From contig WHUX01000108.1 in NCBI GenBank assembly GCA_015179025.1, positions 1 through 64,000 of the forward strand: 64,000 nt of DNA. The letters are read 5' to 3'. The DNA comes from Terfezia claveryi. Taxonomy: Eukaryota; Ascomycota; Pezizomycetes; Pezizales; Pezizaceae. The translations under genes were made by a program, and so were the position numbers. This document shows positions 46,601-57,714 of the stretch, piece after piece. Position 1 is the first letter of the stretch. Each line of letters starts with the position of its first letter. Under the pieces are notes generated by a model that saw only the letters and a program-made list of their open reading frames with translations, had not been told where the DNA came from and searched no databases.

Positions 46601-47893
46601 GAGCGAGATGATGTTGATATCAATGATAAGGACGGGCATGGGCGGACACCCCTCTCATGGGCGTCTGCGAAGGGGTATGAGGCTGTGGTGCAGCTCCTAA
46701 TCCAGCGAGATAATGTTGATATGAATTCGAAAGACGTGTATGGGCGGACACCCCTCTCATGGGCAGCTGAGAATGGGCAAGAGGCTGTTGTGCGGGTCCT
46801 GGTCGAGCGAGATGATGTTGATATCAATGCTATGGACGCGCATGGATGGACACCCCTCTCATGGGTATCTGCGAATGGGTGTGCGCAGACACTCCTCTCA
46901 TGGGCAGCTGGGAAGGGGCGTGAGAAAGTTGTGCGGCTGCTGATCGAGCGAGATGATATTGATATCAATGCTAAGGACGGCCATGGGCAGACACCCCTCA
47001 CATCGGCAGCTAAGAACGGGCATGTGGCCGTTGTGCGCCTGCTGATCGAGCGAAATGATATTGATATCAATGCTCAGGACAAGAATAAGCAGACAACTCT
47101 CTTATGGGCAGCTGCGAATGGGCATGACGCTGTTGTGCGGCTGCTGATCGAGCGAGATGATATTGATGTCAACGCTAAGGCCGGGCATGGGCAGACACCC
47201 CTCTTATGGGCAGCTGTGAATGGGCATGACGCTGTTGTGCGGCTGCTGATCGAGCGAGATGATATTAATGTCAATGCTAAGGACGAGGATGGGCGGACAC
47301 CCCTGTCATGGGCAGCTGAGGAGGGGTATGACAAGGTCGTGCGGCTGCTGATCGAGCGAGATGATGTTGATATCTATATTAAGGACTCTGAATATGGGCA
47401 GATACCCCTCACATGGGCAGCTAGGAACGGGCATGTGGCCGTTGTGCGCCTGCTGATCGAGCGAAATGATATTGATATCAATGCTCAGGACAAGCATAAG
47501 CAGGCAACCCTCTTATGGGCAGCTGCGAATGGGCATGACGCTGTTGTGCGGCTGCTGGTCGAGCGAGATGATGTTGATATCAATGCTAAGGACGAGGATG
47601 GGCGGACACCCCTGTCATGGGCAGCTGGGGAGGGGTATGAGAAGGTCGTGCGGCTGCTGATTGAGCGAGATGATGTTGATATCAATGCTAAGGACGGGCA
47701 TGCGCGGACACCCCTCTCATGGGCAGCTAGGAAGGGGTATGGGGCTGTTGTGCGGCTGCTGCTCGAGCGAGATGATATTGATACCAATGCTGTGGACGCT
47801 AATGGGTGGACAACCCTCTATTTTGCACGTCAGAACAGGAAGGAGCGAGATGTGTGGGTGCGGGTCGAAAGAGATGATAGATATCGATGGTAA
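40696..47893 (+). CDS. NLR2: NACHT receptor with about 36 ankyrin repeats, C-terminus cut by a MITE
   Basis: Paralogue of NLR1. Exon 1 (40696-41523) starts MGGRKKKDSRSKPAPDRQ. Exon 2 (41574-41807) is one base shorter than in NLR1 near 41662 and so shifts frame. The next acceptor, CTAAAG in NLR1 and NLR3, reads CTAAAA here. These two lesions suggest the N-terminal half no longer joins correctly. The NACHT exon (42507-43302) is intact: Walker A GIPGAGKTVISS without the intron seen in NLR1, Walker B FICIDAVDEL, then FFITGRDHIE. A 54-nt intron leads to the last exon (43357-47893), with winged-helix motifs and about 36 repeats of 34 residues. Two positions (about 46330 and 46880) have an extra 13-residue partial repeat. 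The repeats have no stop codon. The last ones lose phase (a 2-bp loss near 47875) just before the MITE. Confidence 0.78.
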
Positions 47894-47897
47894 GGAT

Positions 47898-48535
47898 TAC
47901 GCCTGGGCACGAGCCGAGCCGGCTCGAGCCCAAGGTTACACAGGCTCGAGCCGGCTCGAGACCAAGGTCACACAAGCTCGAGCCCGGGCTCGAGCCCGGA
48001 GGTCGTTGCAACCGCGAAATACCGAAGGTACCCGGGGAGTGGAAATCTTCAAAATGCGTTGGATTCCCACCCTTTCTTCTGTTGTTTTTTCATCTTAATA
48101 ACACAACCTCCACCGGCAGTCCAGGAGTTCATTACCTCCCTTCAGAATTTACAACTACAATCGCTCAATTTCCGGCATAACCAACCATGCCTACCAACAC
48201 AAGAGGAGGAAACTACACAAATTGATAAAATCACCACTGTATCTCGCTATGGTTGGAACCTACAATTTGCTCGGGGGCTACAATATTGCAGTCCTATGTA
48301 TTGTGCGATTTCGCTGCGGACTTTAGGTGGGCGATGAGGGTTGAAATTGATTCTGTCCTATTTACATGTCTGTTTATATCCGTATCTTTCATATTTCTGC
48401 GTCTTTCATATTTTCCAGGACCTATACACATATGTAGCGTACCTTGCAATTCTCGCGAGCCGGCTCGAGCCTGTATGCGAGCCGGCTCGAGCCTACCCCC
48501 CAGGCTCGGCTCGAGCCGGCTCGTGCCCAGGCCTA
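47898..48535. mobile_element. hAT-type MITE inserted in the last ankyrin repeat of NLR2
   Basis: The ends are TACGCCTGGGCACGAGCC and the inverse GGCTCGTGCCCAGGCCTA. An 8-bp duplication GTAAGGAT lies on both sides (47890-47897 and 48536-48543). Subterminal GGCTCGAGCC palindromes parallel the GTCTCGAGAC palindromes of the hAT at 4070-6739, whose TIR begins the same way. It has no transposase, so it would depend on one supplied elsewhere. Confidence 0.92.
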
Positions 48536-48543
48536 GTAAGGAT

Positions 48544-48630
48544 AGTCATAGGCAGACATCCCTCTCATAGACAGCTAGGAATGGGCATGCGGCTATTGTG
48601 CGGTTGCTGAATGATCAACGTGATGTGTAG
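48544..48630 (+). pseudogene. Severed C-terminal end of NLR2
   Basis: Right of the MITE the ankyrin-coding sequence resumes (GGCAGACATCCCTCTC) and ends with codons for RLLNDQRDV and TAG at 48628. NLR1 ends in the same way (LLNDQRGV). It was therefore the original terminus of NLR2. Confidence 0.85.
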
Positions 48631-48879
48631 GTAAAATTGTACCAGCGTCTTCGTTTCTGGGAGAAAACCATTGATGTTCTGGTTGCGGGTAAGGTTGTCA
48701 GTAGTGCTGGTTAAAGCGAGGAGGCGGAACCCTCTATTCCTATAGTGATGTATCTATTTATTTCTACATAAGTCCGTATGAACGAATCTTTGCAAGTATT
48801 TGTTCCTGTTGTATCGTATATGATTACCTACTATTATACTATATTTATTTTCATATTCTATACGGGTTGGTTGGGACGA

Positions 48880-50468
48880 GCTTTATTCAGGCCTCTCGGG
48901 ATCATTTGGCATTAGCCAGTTAATGACAGAGCATGGTTGACTCAAAAAAAAAAAAAAGGTACCGTTTCACTTGAGTTCATTTGCTTTCGGGGAGACAGAG
49001 AGGACACAACACCTTTCCCCCTAATTCATAAGGTAATTATGAACCCCAAGTCAGAATGCTCCAAGCAGCTAGGCCTTTGGGCAGCAGGCATAGGCTCGAT
49101 ACGAGAGGAAGGATGGAGAGTCTGTTACACCGATGGTACGGGACGAAAAGGGGTGGTAGCTAGTGGAATCCACAGTGAGGATCAAACAGGAGGCGCCCCT
49201 AAGGACTACGGGGGCTATCTGGGAGACCACGCCACAGTAGCAGATGGCGAATTATTCGCGATGCAACTGGCACTGCTCAACGAAGACTCACCCATGATAT
49301 CAATCCTCTCGGACTCCCAGGCTGCGATCCAGGCAGTCATCAATATGAGCTCAGGCTCCCCACCCAGATCCGGCATCGAGAAAGGAATTAAGTCCTTGGT
49401 AATCGACAATCCACATAGGGACCTTCAAATCTCATGGGTCAGGGGCCACCTCGGCATACCAGGCAACGAAAAGGCAGACCAGATTGCTAACTTCCATTCC
49501 CATTTGGGGGAGGTCACAGGCCAGGAGCAGACAGTTACAGAAGGCGGTCTCCGCGCCTCCTCTAAAGCCTCACGGAAGAAAGGGAGAACAAAGACGGGTT
49601 ATGGGGCCAGGAGAGTGGATTGGAATCGCCACGCCTTATCTGCCTACACATGGCTACGAACGAACAGAGGTCCACAAAAGAGCTGGCTCCACCATATAGG
49701 CAAAGCACAGTCGGCAGAGTGCACATGTGGACATCCCTCGGAGACCGGCGATCATATAGTCTTCGATTGTCCACGTTTTGACCGGTCCCGGAGGACCCTT
49801 CTGGGGGGGAGAGGCAGCTGGGAGGAACTCGATAAGGCAGAATGGAGGAAGGAGGAGGAAGAGACATACGAGGCCACGGAGGCCTTTTTCGGGCTGCTTT
49901 TCCGTGAGCTAACGTAAGGTTCAAGGGCGCAGTGGCCAGCGACGAGTTACGATTTTTCACGAATTCCCTTGGTACACTCATTTCTCTCAGTCCTTTAGTT
50001 CATAAGTTCTCAGTTCACAGTTTTCATAGTTAGTTCACAACGGTTTGTTTCACGAGGCGTGCTCAGTCAGGCTTCCGAGTCATCGGCCAGTCCGTTAGTG
50101 ACAGCATGGGGCTACGTCTCTCCTTTGTCCTTCAGTGTATTTTAGTTCGCGCGGGTCTGACAGACTAACTTGTCTTACCCTTGAATCCACCGGACTTCCG
50201 CGTGGCTCCTCATAGTCCCCCTTACGGGGCTGCATAGGAGTACTGAGTTTTTAAAAAAAAAAAAAAAAAATCATTTGCTTTCCTTTTACCTACCTCTGCT
50301 TGCCTGTAGGCACTTGAATCTGTTAATTGCTTTGCGGTATATAGTCGCCGGACCTGTCAGATTAACTTTCCTTGTCTTGAATCCAACTGGGTTTCTGGGT
50401 GGCTCATCATGTTCCCTCACTTTGAGCGCAAGAGTACGGGGTATTTAAAAATAAGAAAATAAAAAACT
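48880..50468 (+). mobile_element. Older LINE 3' ends interrupted by a younger LINE
   Basis: At 48880-48960 there is a LINE 3'-UTR piece (GTTAATGACAGAGCATGG) with 14 A. At 50283-50468 a second piece has CGCCGGACCTGTCAGATTAA and an A-rich end. The younger insertion 48989-50270 lies between them. Confidence 0.55.
48989..50270 (+). mobile_element. 5'-truncated Tad-like LINE with RNase H and poly-A
   Basis: A 12-bp duplication TCATTTGCTTTC (48977-48988 and 50271-50282) bounds it, and 18 A precede the right copy. The open frame 48989-49917 is the 3' part of a LINE ORF2 and is uninterrupted. It contains an RNase H domain with four acidic residues in VCYTDGTG, VADGELFAM, ILSDSQAA and GNEKADQIA. After that comes a C-C-H-C cluster (CTCGHPSETGDHIVFDCP), then the terminus EATEAFFGLLFRELT. 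The terminal RNase H and Cys/His cluster suggest the Tad1 clade. It is among the best preserved LINE copies here. The first codons of the longer open frame, before 48989, come from flanking DNA. Confidence 0.85.
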
Positions 50469-50489
50469 ACTGATATGGGACTGTATTCC

Positions 50490-51860
50490 CGTAGCATTCC
50501 TTATAAGTGACGCAAGAGTTGACTTGATTGGTTACTTTTCATTCATTAAATAGGTACCGGTACCTTCTTAGGCCTTAGTGGAGAAAATCAAAGCTAATTC
50601 TTTTTTTAAAAGAATAAATTCAGTACTCGTATTCAACTTATAGCCACAGACCACATCTTGAGTCAAGTCCAAATCTAAAGCTAAGTTGTAGCGGTGCCAG
50701 TTAAATTTCCAGAATGGATAGTTGGCTGTAGGATATATGAAATTCCGTAACGCCAGTATTGTTAACTCATAGCAGGCAGTGAAAGATTTTTTTTTTTTTT
50801 TTTTTTGTAACTACAAATATAACGAGGAATCTTTTGCCAGAGTTGATCTAGGCCTACGGATATTTCCTCGTATCCCATAGTGCTAAATTGGTAGTATAGG
50901 TATCAAATAGATTGATGGGGGGAGCCGGGGGGCCGGGATCCGTTCTGTGTAGCGGAGAAACCCAGAATGCGCCTCATCTGCTAGAGTTTGCGTCGGGGAC
51001 GGAGCTGGCAATCTTGGGAGGAATTCCAGAAGCTGTGCGGAGGCGCTGCGGGTCAAGGGTTAAAGGGTGGGGGTATCTATTGTATCTAATTCAGAATTCC
51101 TTCAGGGGTTGGGGGCCAGGCACCCTCCTGAGGCTGGATAATCCACCAGACCCGTCTCCGGGCCCTCAGAGTTTGATTAAACTTGAAAGTAATAAATTAT
51201 AAAAATAAAAAAATAAAAAAAGCTTTAATAGAATCAATGACAAAAGCACACCTACAGAGCCAACCTCAACCCACAAAATCTCTACCTCTACACCCAGCTA
51301 CATTCGAAGAAGATAAGGAAGGGGCAATTCCGGATCCTAAGCCTTGTCAAGCACTGGTGTACATACTTTAGCTAGAATGACAAAACCTGAAATCTCCATC
51401 CAGGTTAATTTATTAGGCTGGCGAACAGCGAACCCATCGGCAATAAAAATAAATCTACAGGCAGCCAGAGCAATAATTCAATACCTGGTAACAATCAAGA
51501 CTACTGGCCTAATCTTGAAAAATCCTGCCACTCTAGTCCTTATAATATATGCCGTCGCATCCTATGGTCGGGAAGCGAAGCCCCAGACTGGAGTCCTAAT
51601 GACTTTAGGAAATCAACCAATAGGAGGTATAGCCGGCGTCAATAGACAGTCTCACTATCTATCACCGGGGCCGAATATATAGCAGCCTGCTAAGATGTTG
51701 CCTGGGCCCAGCAATTATTTGCTGCGATGCGTTCAACTAAATGAAGGCGCCTTCAACTTGGCACACACCTCCTGATGATCAGAAGAACTAGACACCATGA
51801 GCATAGATATCACTATCTACGCCAACAAGTGAAAGCGGACAACATGGAAAGACCATTGAA
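50490..51860 (+). other. NLR2 downstream flank, paralogous to the NLR1 flank, with copia RNase H remnant
   Basis: Similar to 31340-32660. The 51344-51682 frame encodes decayed copia RT-RNase H sequence (MTKPEISIQVNLLGWRTANP, TTGLILKNPATLVLI, LMTLGNQPIG). The copia remnant predates the duplication because both flanks carry it. A poly-T tract interrupts at about 50785-50807. Confidence 0.6.
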
Positions 51861-52066
51861 GGCAAAGATAATCCAGCCGATATTCTTACAAACTCCACCA
51901 ATGAGCACCCTAATAACATGGCAAACTAGGTAGCTGTTGACGCGTGAGATTTGGTACTTGTTAAAAGTTTAGTGTTTTAGAAACGAAGGTTAGACTTGGA
52001 AGGTCTTGGCAGAAGGGGGTTTAATTTGGGGAATTGTTCTGCTTCTTTTCTTTTACACATATAAAT

Positions 52067-52195
52067 CTTTTTTTTTTTTTTTTTTGAAATCTATACGTCT
52101 ATGAAGCCTAAGGCTATGAGACGGCCTCGGTACACCCACGGAACAACGGGCTGCATAATCGCCCAGCCTCCCGAGCCAAAGAACTTCAGAAATAC
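52067..52195 (-). mobile_element. 129-bp poly-T-tailed retroposon fragment
   Basis: ACACATATAAAT occurs at 52055-52066 and 52196-52207. The insert starts with about 20 T and continues with GAAATCTATACGTCTATGAAG and a GC-rich part. It does not match the other LINE 3' ends here, so it represents a second retroposon family. Confidence 0.65.
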
Positions 52196-52549
52196 ACACA
52201 TATAAATGACAGGATAGATGAGAGGATCATCAACAATACGCTGTGCAGATTTCCTCACGACTGACTGTGAGTTGAGCTTTACTCTGAGTGTAGTCGTTCT
52301 GTCAGTTCTTCAGTTTGGCAGCACTAGAAAGGCTTGATATTCTATTCCTCTTAGATTGCTGTGGTGATTCCAGGAGTGGCTGCTGCGGTAGCACTTTCTG
52401 TTCTCTTTGGTTCACTGCGGGAGCTTTTGCTATTTTCAGTCCTACGATCTTAAGTTCTTGTATCTCTGTTTTTCTTCTCTCTTTCTTCGGATCTTTGTCT
52501 TAGTATATTCTTATGTTTCTACCCGTTGCTATGATGTCGTTCAGTGGGG

Positions 52550-54100
52550 AGAAGAACACAGTTGAGATGCAGGTTTCTAGAGCTACTAGAGTTGTTCTTG
52601 GAAGGCCTTGATTCTCAGATTAGTGATATAGCCCGGCGTGAACGGTTCAAAGTGCTGGCATTGCAGAGTCATTTGGAGGGCAAGGCAGAACAATTTTTGA
52701 TGAAAGTTGAAAGCGGATAAAAATTCCACCTACAGCGCTGCTGCCAGAGCTTTAAGGCAACGATTTCCTTCACAATTCAACGAAATCTATCAGTTTCCGG
52801 AGGCTGTTAAAGCCTATGAGAAGTCTAGGGCCCAGGTACTACAAAATCAGTCAAACCAAAACCAATTCGGAGGCAGCTATCTCCAGCAACCTCAGACTCC
52901 TAGGGATCAAACTCCTTACACCCAAATCACAGCATATATTGAGCATCTGTCTGATGAAGACTTGGGATTAGTCCTAGAAACCACTCCAGCAGGAATGATT
53001 ATTATTGCAGATGATTTAGTGGAGTCAGTGGAGAAAGACTCGGTAATCTATATTATATTGAGGATTTGTCCGATAAAGACTTAAACGACCGGTGGTCCCA
53101 CAAACCGATACTGCGGGAATGATTACTATTTCAAATGAGATAGTGGTACAGTGAACTCGCGTTATAAGCAACTATTCTCCAGTCCCGACAGAATTTGTAT
53201 GGGGAAATAAGAAACTCGGGTTATAGGCAAGTTTCTTAAGTATTGGCTTAGTAATACATATAAAAATAAAAGTTGCTTATATCACGATTATGGCTAGCAA
53301 AGGCACTATAGGCAAGTTTCTTATTTAGAATAGGTATGAGCCTATTTCACTTCAGGATTCTGATTCCGATCCGGAAGGCATACAAGATGTACCTATTATT
53401 TCCTATCAAGCTGCACTTGAAGGCCTTGAAGCCCTACGTCTTTTTCGTCTTCAAAATCCTCATGCCAATTCACAGCAAAGAGAGAAGGTGGAGGCTGTTC
53501 TATATCGAAAAAGCGGGATATTGAGACTCTATAAGGCATGGCTCGGGGCGCACACCATCAGACTGCTATCACGTTTTTTAATCCTCTCTCAGACATTTCC
53601 TAGTTTGTGTATGTATCTCGCGTTATAAGAAACCTCGCCCTATAAGCAACTTTTTCCCGGTCCCCAGGAGTTGCTTATAACGCGAGTTCACTGTAGTTGA
53701 AAACCAACCTGAAGACTTAGGACCGGTAGTCCCAGAAACTGAGACAGGGGGAACGATCACTATTGTAGAAAAGTGGTGGATGAAAACCAATCCGAAGGCA
53801 GCTATCTCCGGCAAGTTCAAAATGCATTGATCAATATCTCACACCCAAATGGTCACGGTAACCTATATTAAGCATCTATCCAGTGAAGACTCAGAACTAT
53901 TTTCAAAGACCAATCCGGTGGGAATAATTACTATTGCACCTGAGTTGGCAGAGTCAGTTGAAAAAGAGGTAGATCTGGAACATTGGAAACAAGTGTCTAC
54001 CTATATTGAAGATAAAAAAATAGAAGTGATTGAACATACCGATGCTAAATCCCCAACTAATCACAAACCGAAATGTCATGTCAAGATTTTGGAGCATTAG
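52550..54100 (+). pseudogene. Gypsy-like gag with internal repeats (broken)
   Basis: Frames include SQISDIARRERFKVLALQSH (about 52615), SAAARALRQRFPSQFNEIYQ (52735) and a linker. Then comes a repeated unit: YIEHLSDEDLGLVLETTPAG with MIIIADDLVESVEK at 52930-53040, and YIKHLSSEDSELFSKTNPVG with IITIAPELAESVEK at 53865-53970. Weaker copies lie between (DTAGMITISNEIVV, ETGGTITIVEK). The pogo derivative at 53149-53693 splits one unit. Gag of LTR elements is the best reading; the repeated domain itself is not recognised. Confidence 0.5.
53149..53693 (+). mobile_element. Internally deleted pogo/Tigger-type element
   Basis: The ends CAGTGAACTCGCGTTATAAG and their inverse are flanked by TA (53147-53148 and 53694-53695), the Tc1/mariner-pogo signature. 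The interior (53330-53520) keeps, in one frame, an acidic then helical segment, SLQDSDSDPEGIQDV, ISYQAALEGLEALRLF and QNPHANSQQREKVEAVL. This resembles the C-terminal end of pogo/Tigger transposases. The DDE core is missing. Confidence 0.75.
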
Positions 54101-54437
54101 GATCTGGTGAAGTTATTAAGGCAAATACTAGGAGTTGGATTAATTATGGTTTAGCTTGCTGTCTATAGGAATGTCTATGACCTAGGTAGAGATGGTATTT
54201 ATAGTGTTGAAGGGATTCGTCACTAGTGGAGGAGACAGGAGTAAAGGCGTGGTCTTTTCTACTATAAAGTAATTTTATCCTTATATCAAGTGAATAGAGA
54301 GATATAGCATGAGGTTATAAGATATAAAATAAAGAAGTATCTCACTCTTGTTTGATTTCCTGAGATTTAGTACTTGTTAAAAGTTAAGGGTTTTAGAAAT
54401 GGAAGGTTAGACTTGAGAAGCCAGAAGGGTCATATTA

Positions 54438-54940
54438 TATATAACATTGTGCTAAAGTAAGATCAGGGCTCAAAAAAGTTACAAACCCATTATTAAAGTT
54501 ATTTGATATTGAATTTCTGCCTTTGATTGAAGATATCAATGCAAAAGAGAAGGTTATTTGGGAATGTACAGATGCTACTACTATAAGAAAGATAAGGAGT
54601 ATGGTCCTACAAATACTATTAAATGTGTATATAGTAGAGAAAACTCTAATGCAAGAGAATAGATATTGAAAGCATTGTTTAGGATATTACATTAGAACTG
54701 AAACCTTTGGCCAAGTTGAATAGTAGGTGGATACTTCATTTTAAGCTGGCCCATTACTATACGTCCCAGATATTTTTTAAATGGGGCTATATGTGACAAA
54801 GAATTAATGATGAGACTGGATGAACAGAAATGTCAACTATGGCTACTCACACACTCAAAGTGATTGAAGAAATCCGCAATAACATCCAGGGTGCCTTTAA
54901 AATATCTCAATCTCTTGTACCTATATAGGGTTAAGCTGAA
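54438..54940 (+). pseudogene. NLR4: fragment of NLR helical-domain exons
   Basis: Matches the NLR1 region 27880-28340: ATTGTGCTAAAGTAAGATCA, the ERVIRECADAATMEKI equivalent, and later the AAAGTGATTGAAGAAATCCG exon. Many transitions have occurred. It ends where copia DNA begins. A piece of the winged-helix region at 56662-56735 may belong to the same copy. Confidence 0.75.
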
Positions 54941-56400
54941 CTCTATTTAGATATAGACAATTAGTTGTATTGTTAGGTAGAGCAGCGTTTATTATAATAG
55001 TGCTCTTGCCTTCCACAGGTAAGAGGTTATTACCTCCCAGCCTTTCAACTCCGTTATGTAGTTGAATGAGGTAAAATTGGCCTATATCAGAATCATATGA
55101 GCTGTTGCGCAGGTGTCAAGTTTCCAGGTATGTATAGTACTAATCTGAAGGTCGGTCTGAAGAGTCTCAGAGAGGAATTCTTCATTGTATGATGCTTGCG
55201 GGTCGGTCTGAAGTTGCTCAGAAACGAAAGCTTGTCCTACTTCGGCCACAGCAGCTTGTGGATTCGCAATATTTCGCTTATTTTCCTGATCTCGCCTCAG
55301 CTTCCGGCAATCCTGCCAGACGTGTCCCTTGGAGCGAGGTACACAGTTGATTTGGCTTGCGTGATTTGCTTGGCAGGTTGCTGAGTTTTCTTCCTTTTAG
55401 CCTTTTTTTTGGCTTTATTTTGGCGGCCGTTGGCAAAGACGCCGTATTACCGCCGTTGGTATTGCTACCGCCATTGTAATTCGACAGCTGGTTGTTAATG
55501 GCTAGTCCGACAAGCCTCCCTTTTAGATCTTCATAAGAAGATTCTCCTTGATGGTTAGATTGTCCACTAAGTTTTTTTTAATTTTTTTTTGAAATACTTG
55601 TTACTCCTATATGCGGTCACCATGAGGAGCCACCGCGAAACCCGAGTAGATTCAGGGACATGGCAAGTTAATTCGCCGGACCCGCGCGAGCTAAATACAA
55701 ATATCTAAGGGGAAGGATCCCCTGCTGTCATTGACGGTATTGAGGCGATGACTCGGGGCACCTCGCCCAAGGACTGAAAATCAAGACAAAGTGAACACAT
55801 GAGGACTAATAAATATCAGAATATCGTGAAACAGTGAACCAGTTCAATCCAGAGTGGAATGGACAAAGGGAACTGAGAGCTGAAGGAATTGATAAAGAGA
55901 CTCGTGAAAAGTAAACAGGGGGTAATGGATGCCTAGGTGAGCTCGTGGAAAATTAACTTGAAAAAGGCCTCGATCCCTCTAATATTGCCTCAAACGAATC
56001 ATCCCCCTCTTTCCGCCACTCCGGCTTATCCGCTTTGCTTGTCCCTTTGTCCACTACGTTGGGATAGTTGGTAACGTTTGAGGTTAGCGTATGAAGGCGC
56101 ATCCACCAGATCCATAAAATCTGAGATCGACCGAGAGGAATCGAGAGTTGAAGAGAGTGTGTTGAAGGCACGTATCTCGTGAACAAAGGATAGTGGAGTA
56201 TCCTTATAGTAGGTTTTGCGGAGATACTGCCAAATTTTGTGAGCAGATCGGTGTCTACCAATTTGAAGTAAGATTTGTTCCGACTGACTTGATAACGCAC
56301 ATTTTTAAGGAAGGAGGAGGGGCCTGAGTCTAGCAAGTATGTGCTGAGGAGGGGTGTTAAAATGCCGTTCATTCCGCCCATACCTAGCTATTCCACATGC
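54941..56400 (-). pseudogene. Copia gag-protease fragment interrupted by a LINE
   Basis: On the minus strand, 56340-56065 encodes gag (IWQYLRKTYYKDTPLSFVHE, FNTLSSTLDSSRSISDFMDL). The LINE 55574-56046 follows. Then come gag zinc-knuckle remains (CVPRSKGHVWQDC at about 55310) and the protease site WKLDTCATAHM near 55115. Stops and frameshifts are numerous. It is a different family from the element at 248-26399. Confidence 0.65.
55574..56046 (-). mobile_element. 5'-truncated LINE in the copia fragment
   Basis: TTGTCCACTAMGTT lies at 55560-55573 and 56047-56060. The insert has T-rich DNA at its left (3') end, then the family 3' UTR in reverse. It also has the last ORF2 codons, KPEWRKEGDDSFEAI. 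Confidence 0.75.
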
Positions 56401-56660
56401 AATACTCTTCACTCATATGGCGTGCTTCATGGCTTGCTACACTCAATGGCGTGCTACACAACATCCTTTAGATGTGCGTTCATACATGTATAAATATCTC
56501 GTTCATTTCTTGTTAGAGATCTTTAGTTCAATACAATTAGTTCAATACAATTATACGATTCACTGCCTAATACGAAGCTCTTCTTTCACTATCCATCACT
56601 CGACCTTTATTCATATCTTCCTTCATTGGACGTTTGGCTCTCGCTGCATACCTATTTCTT
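56401..56660. other. Possible copia leader or LTR remnant
   Basis: This is upstream of the gag fragment on the minus strand. It contains a duplicated AGTTCAATACAATT and a repeated GGCGTGCTACAC-like stretch. No partner LTR was found. Confidence 0.25.
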
Positions 56661-56661
56661 T

Positions 56662-57591
56662 AATGAAGAGACATTGACAGTACGCTTTATGCACTACACA
56701 CTTGAAGAGTCCTTCCCTGCTGATCGAGCGAGCCCCCCACCCCCTAGCCATGGAGTAGTGCGTCGCAACAGTACCCCGAATCAGCCAACTCAACCACTGG
56801 GACCGAATAAGAGTAACGAGTATTTAAAAAAAAAAAAAAAAAAGTAACACTCGCTGTGTATTCAGATTCCTCCGCCCTGCAAACTCAGAGACCCTTACTT
56901 CAGAACCTATCACTGCCAACTGATGCCGGAAGCTCCCCTTCCTCTGGCGCACAGGGTTCATCCACATATCTGTCAGCGCACCCATCGTTCAAATATCGCA
57001 TTCTCAAGCCTCGGCTGAAATTGTTAAGCAAGCAGCAAAACCGCCTTAGACGAAGTCAATATCATGGGTTTGGGCTAAGGCGTTGAAACTTGCTGAGAAG
57101 AAGCTCAACGATAACAACCTCCCACCACTCAATCTCACGAACCTCATCTCACAATCGGCAGAGGAAAATATTGGGGCTGTTGTCAAAGCGCTGAAACTAT
57201 ACAGGAAGATAATAGGAAAAGAGGTGAAGCTATACCCGGCATGGGAAGGAAGCTGTAGTCGTGGAGAATTTTGAAAAACGTGGAGTAATACACAAAGGTT
57301 GTGAATTTTCAATACAGAGTAATCCGCAGGTGAGCGCCTTAGTTCGGGCTGGTGTTCGGGTTATCATGCAGGTTCGTATTCTATGGAGGTCGACTCGCCC
57401 GGATTAAGCTGATTTATTGAATAGGTCGCGCTAAATCATGTAGAAGCTTGAGGTAGCAATAGCTGGAAAAGATGTCTATGTGCGAGTTTTATGCTGGGAT
57501 ATAAGTCGGAGTTCCATTGACTTCAGGGTCAGCAGCGAATAGCTTACAGCGTCAGCGTATGCTAGAATCTGCCTTACCAGAGCTCTATGCT
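56662..57591 (+). pseudogene. NLR5, N-terminal part (with a WH fragment in front)
   Basis: 56662-56735 encodes LTVRFMHYTLEES from a winged-helix region. A LINE poly-A remnant follows at 56800-56842. From about 56855 the NLR N-terminal exon appears (YSDSSALQTQRPLLQNLSLP), then KLAEKKLNDNNLPPLNLTNL, then exon 2 to GAGCTCTATGCT at 57591. Frameshifts and stops are present throughout. It breaks at 57591 and resumes at 60516. Confidence 0.75.
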
Positions 57592-57714
57592 CCCTTGAGG
57601 ATTCCTGAGTCTTCGATCTTCACTCCTCACTTCCTCCAGGGTCTTCCTTGACCAACTCTGATTCACACCTGGGCTCCCTGTCGCTTCCAAAACTTACCAG
57701 CACGCTCACTGACC

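Larger units (their letters stand above)
51945..54430 (+). mobile_element. Degenerate LTR retrotransposon with gag only
   Basis: TGAGATTTGGTACTTG at 51945 and TGAGATTTAGTACTTG at 54361 start two similar stretches, read as the 5' LTR and a truncated 3' LTR. Gag-like frames lie between them. No pol is left. The right end runs into NLR4 remains near 54430. Confidence 0.5.

Noticed and set aside
47799..48180. Arg/Pro/Gly-rich frames after the NLR2 stop
   Set aside because: They read through the GGCTCGAGCC arrays of the MITE.
3435..48650. A Starship giant transposon carrying NLR cargo
   Set aside because: No DUF3435 tyrosine-recombinase captain gene or Starship-type boundary was seen, and the copia ends explain the 5' border of the NLR region.
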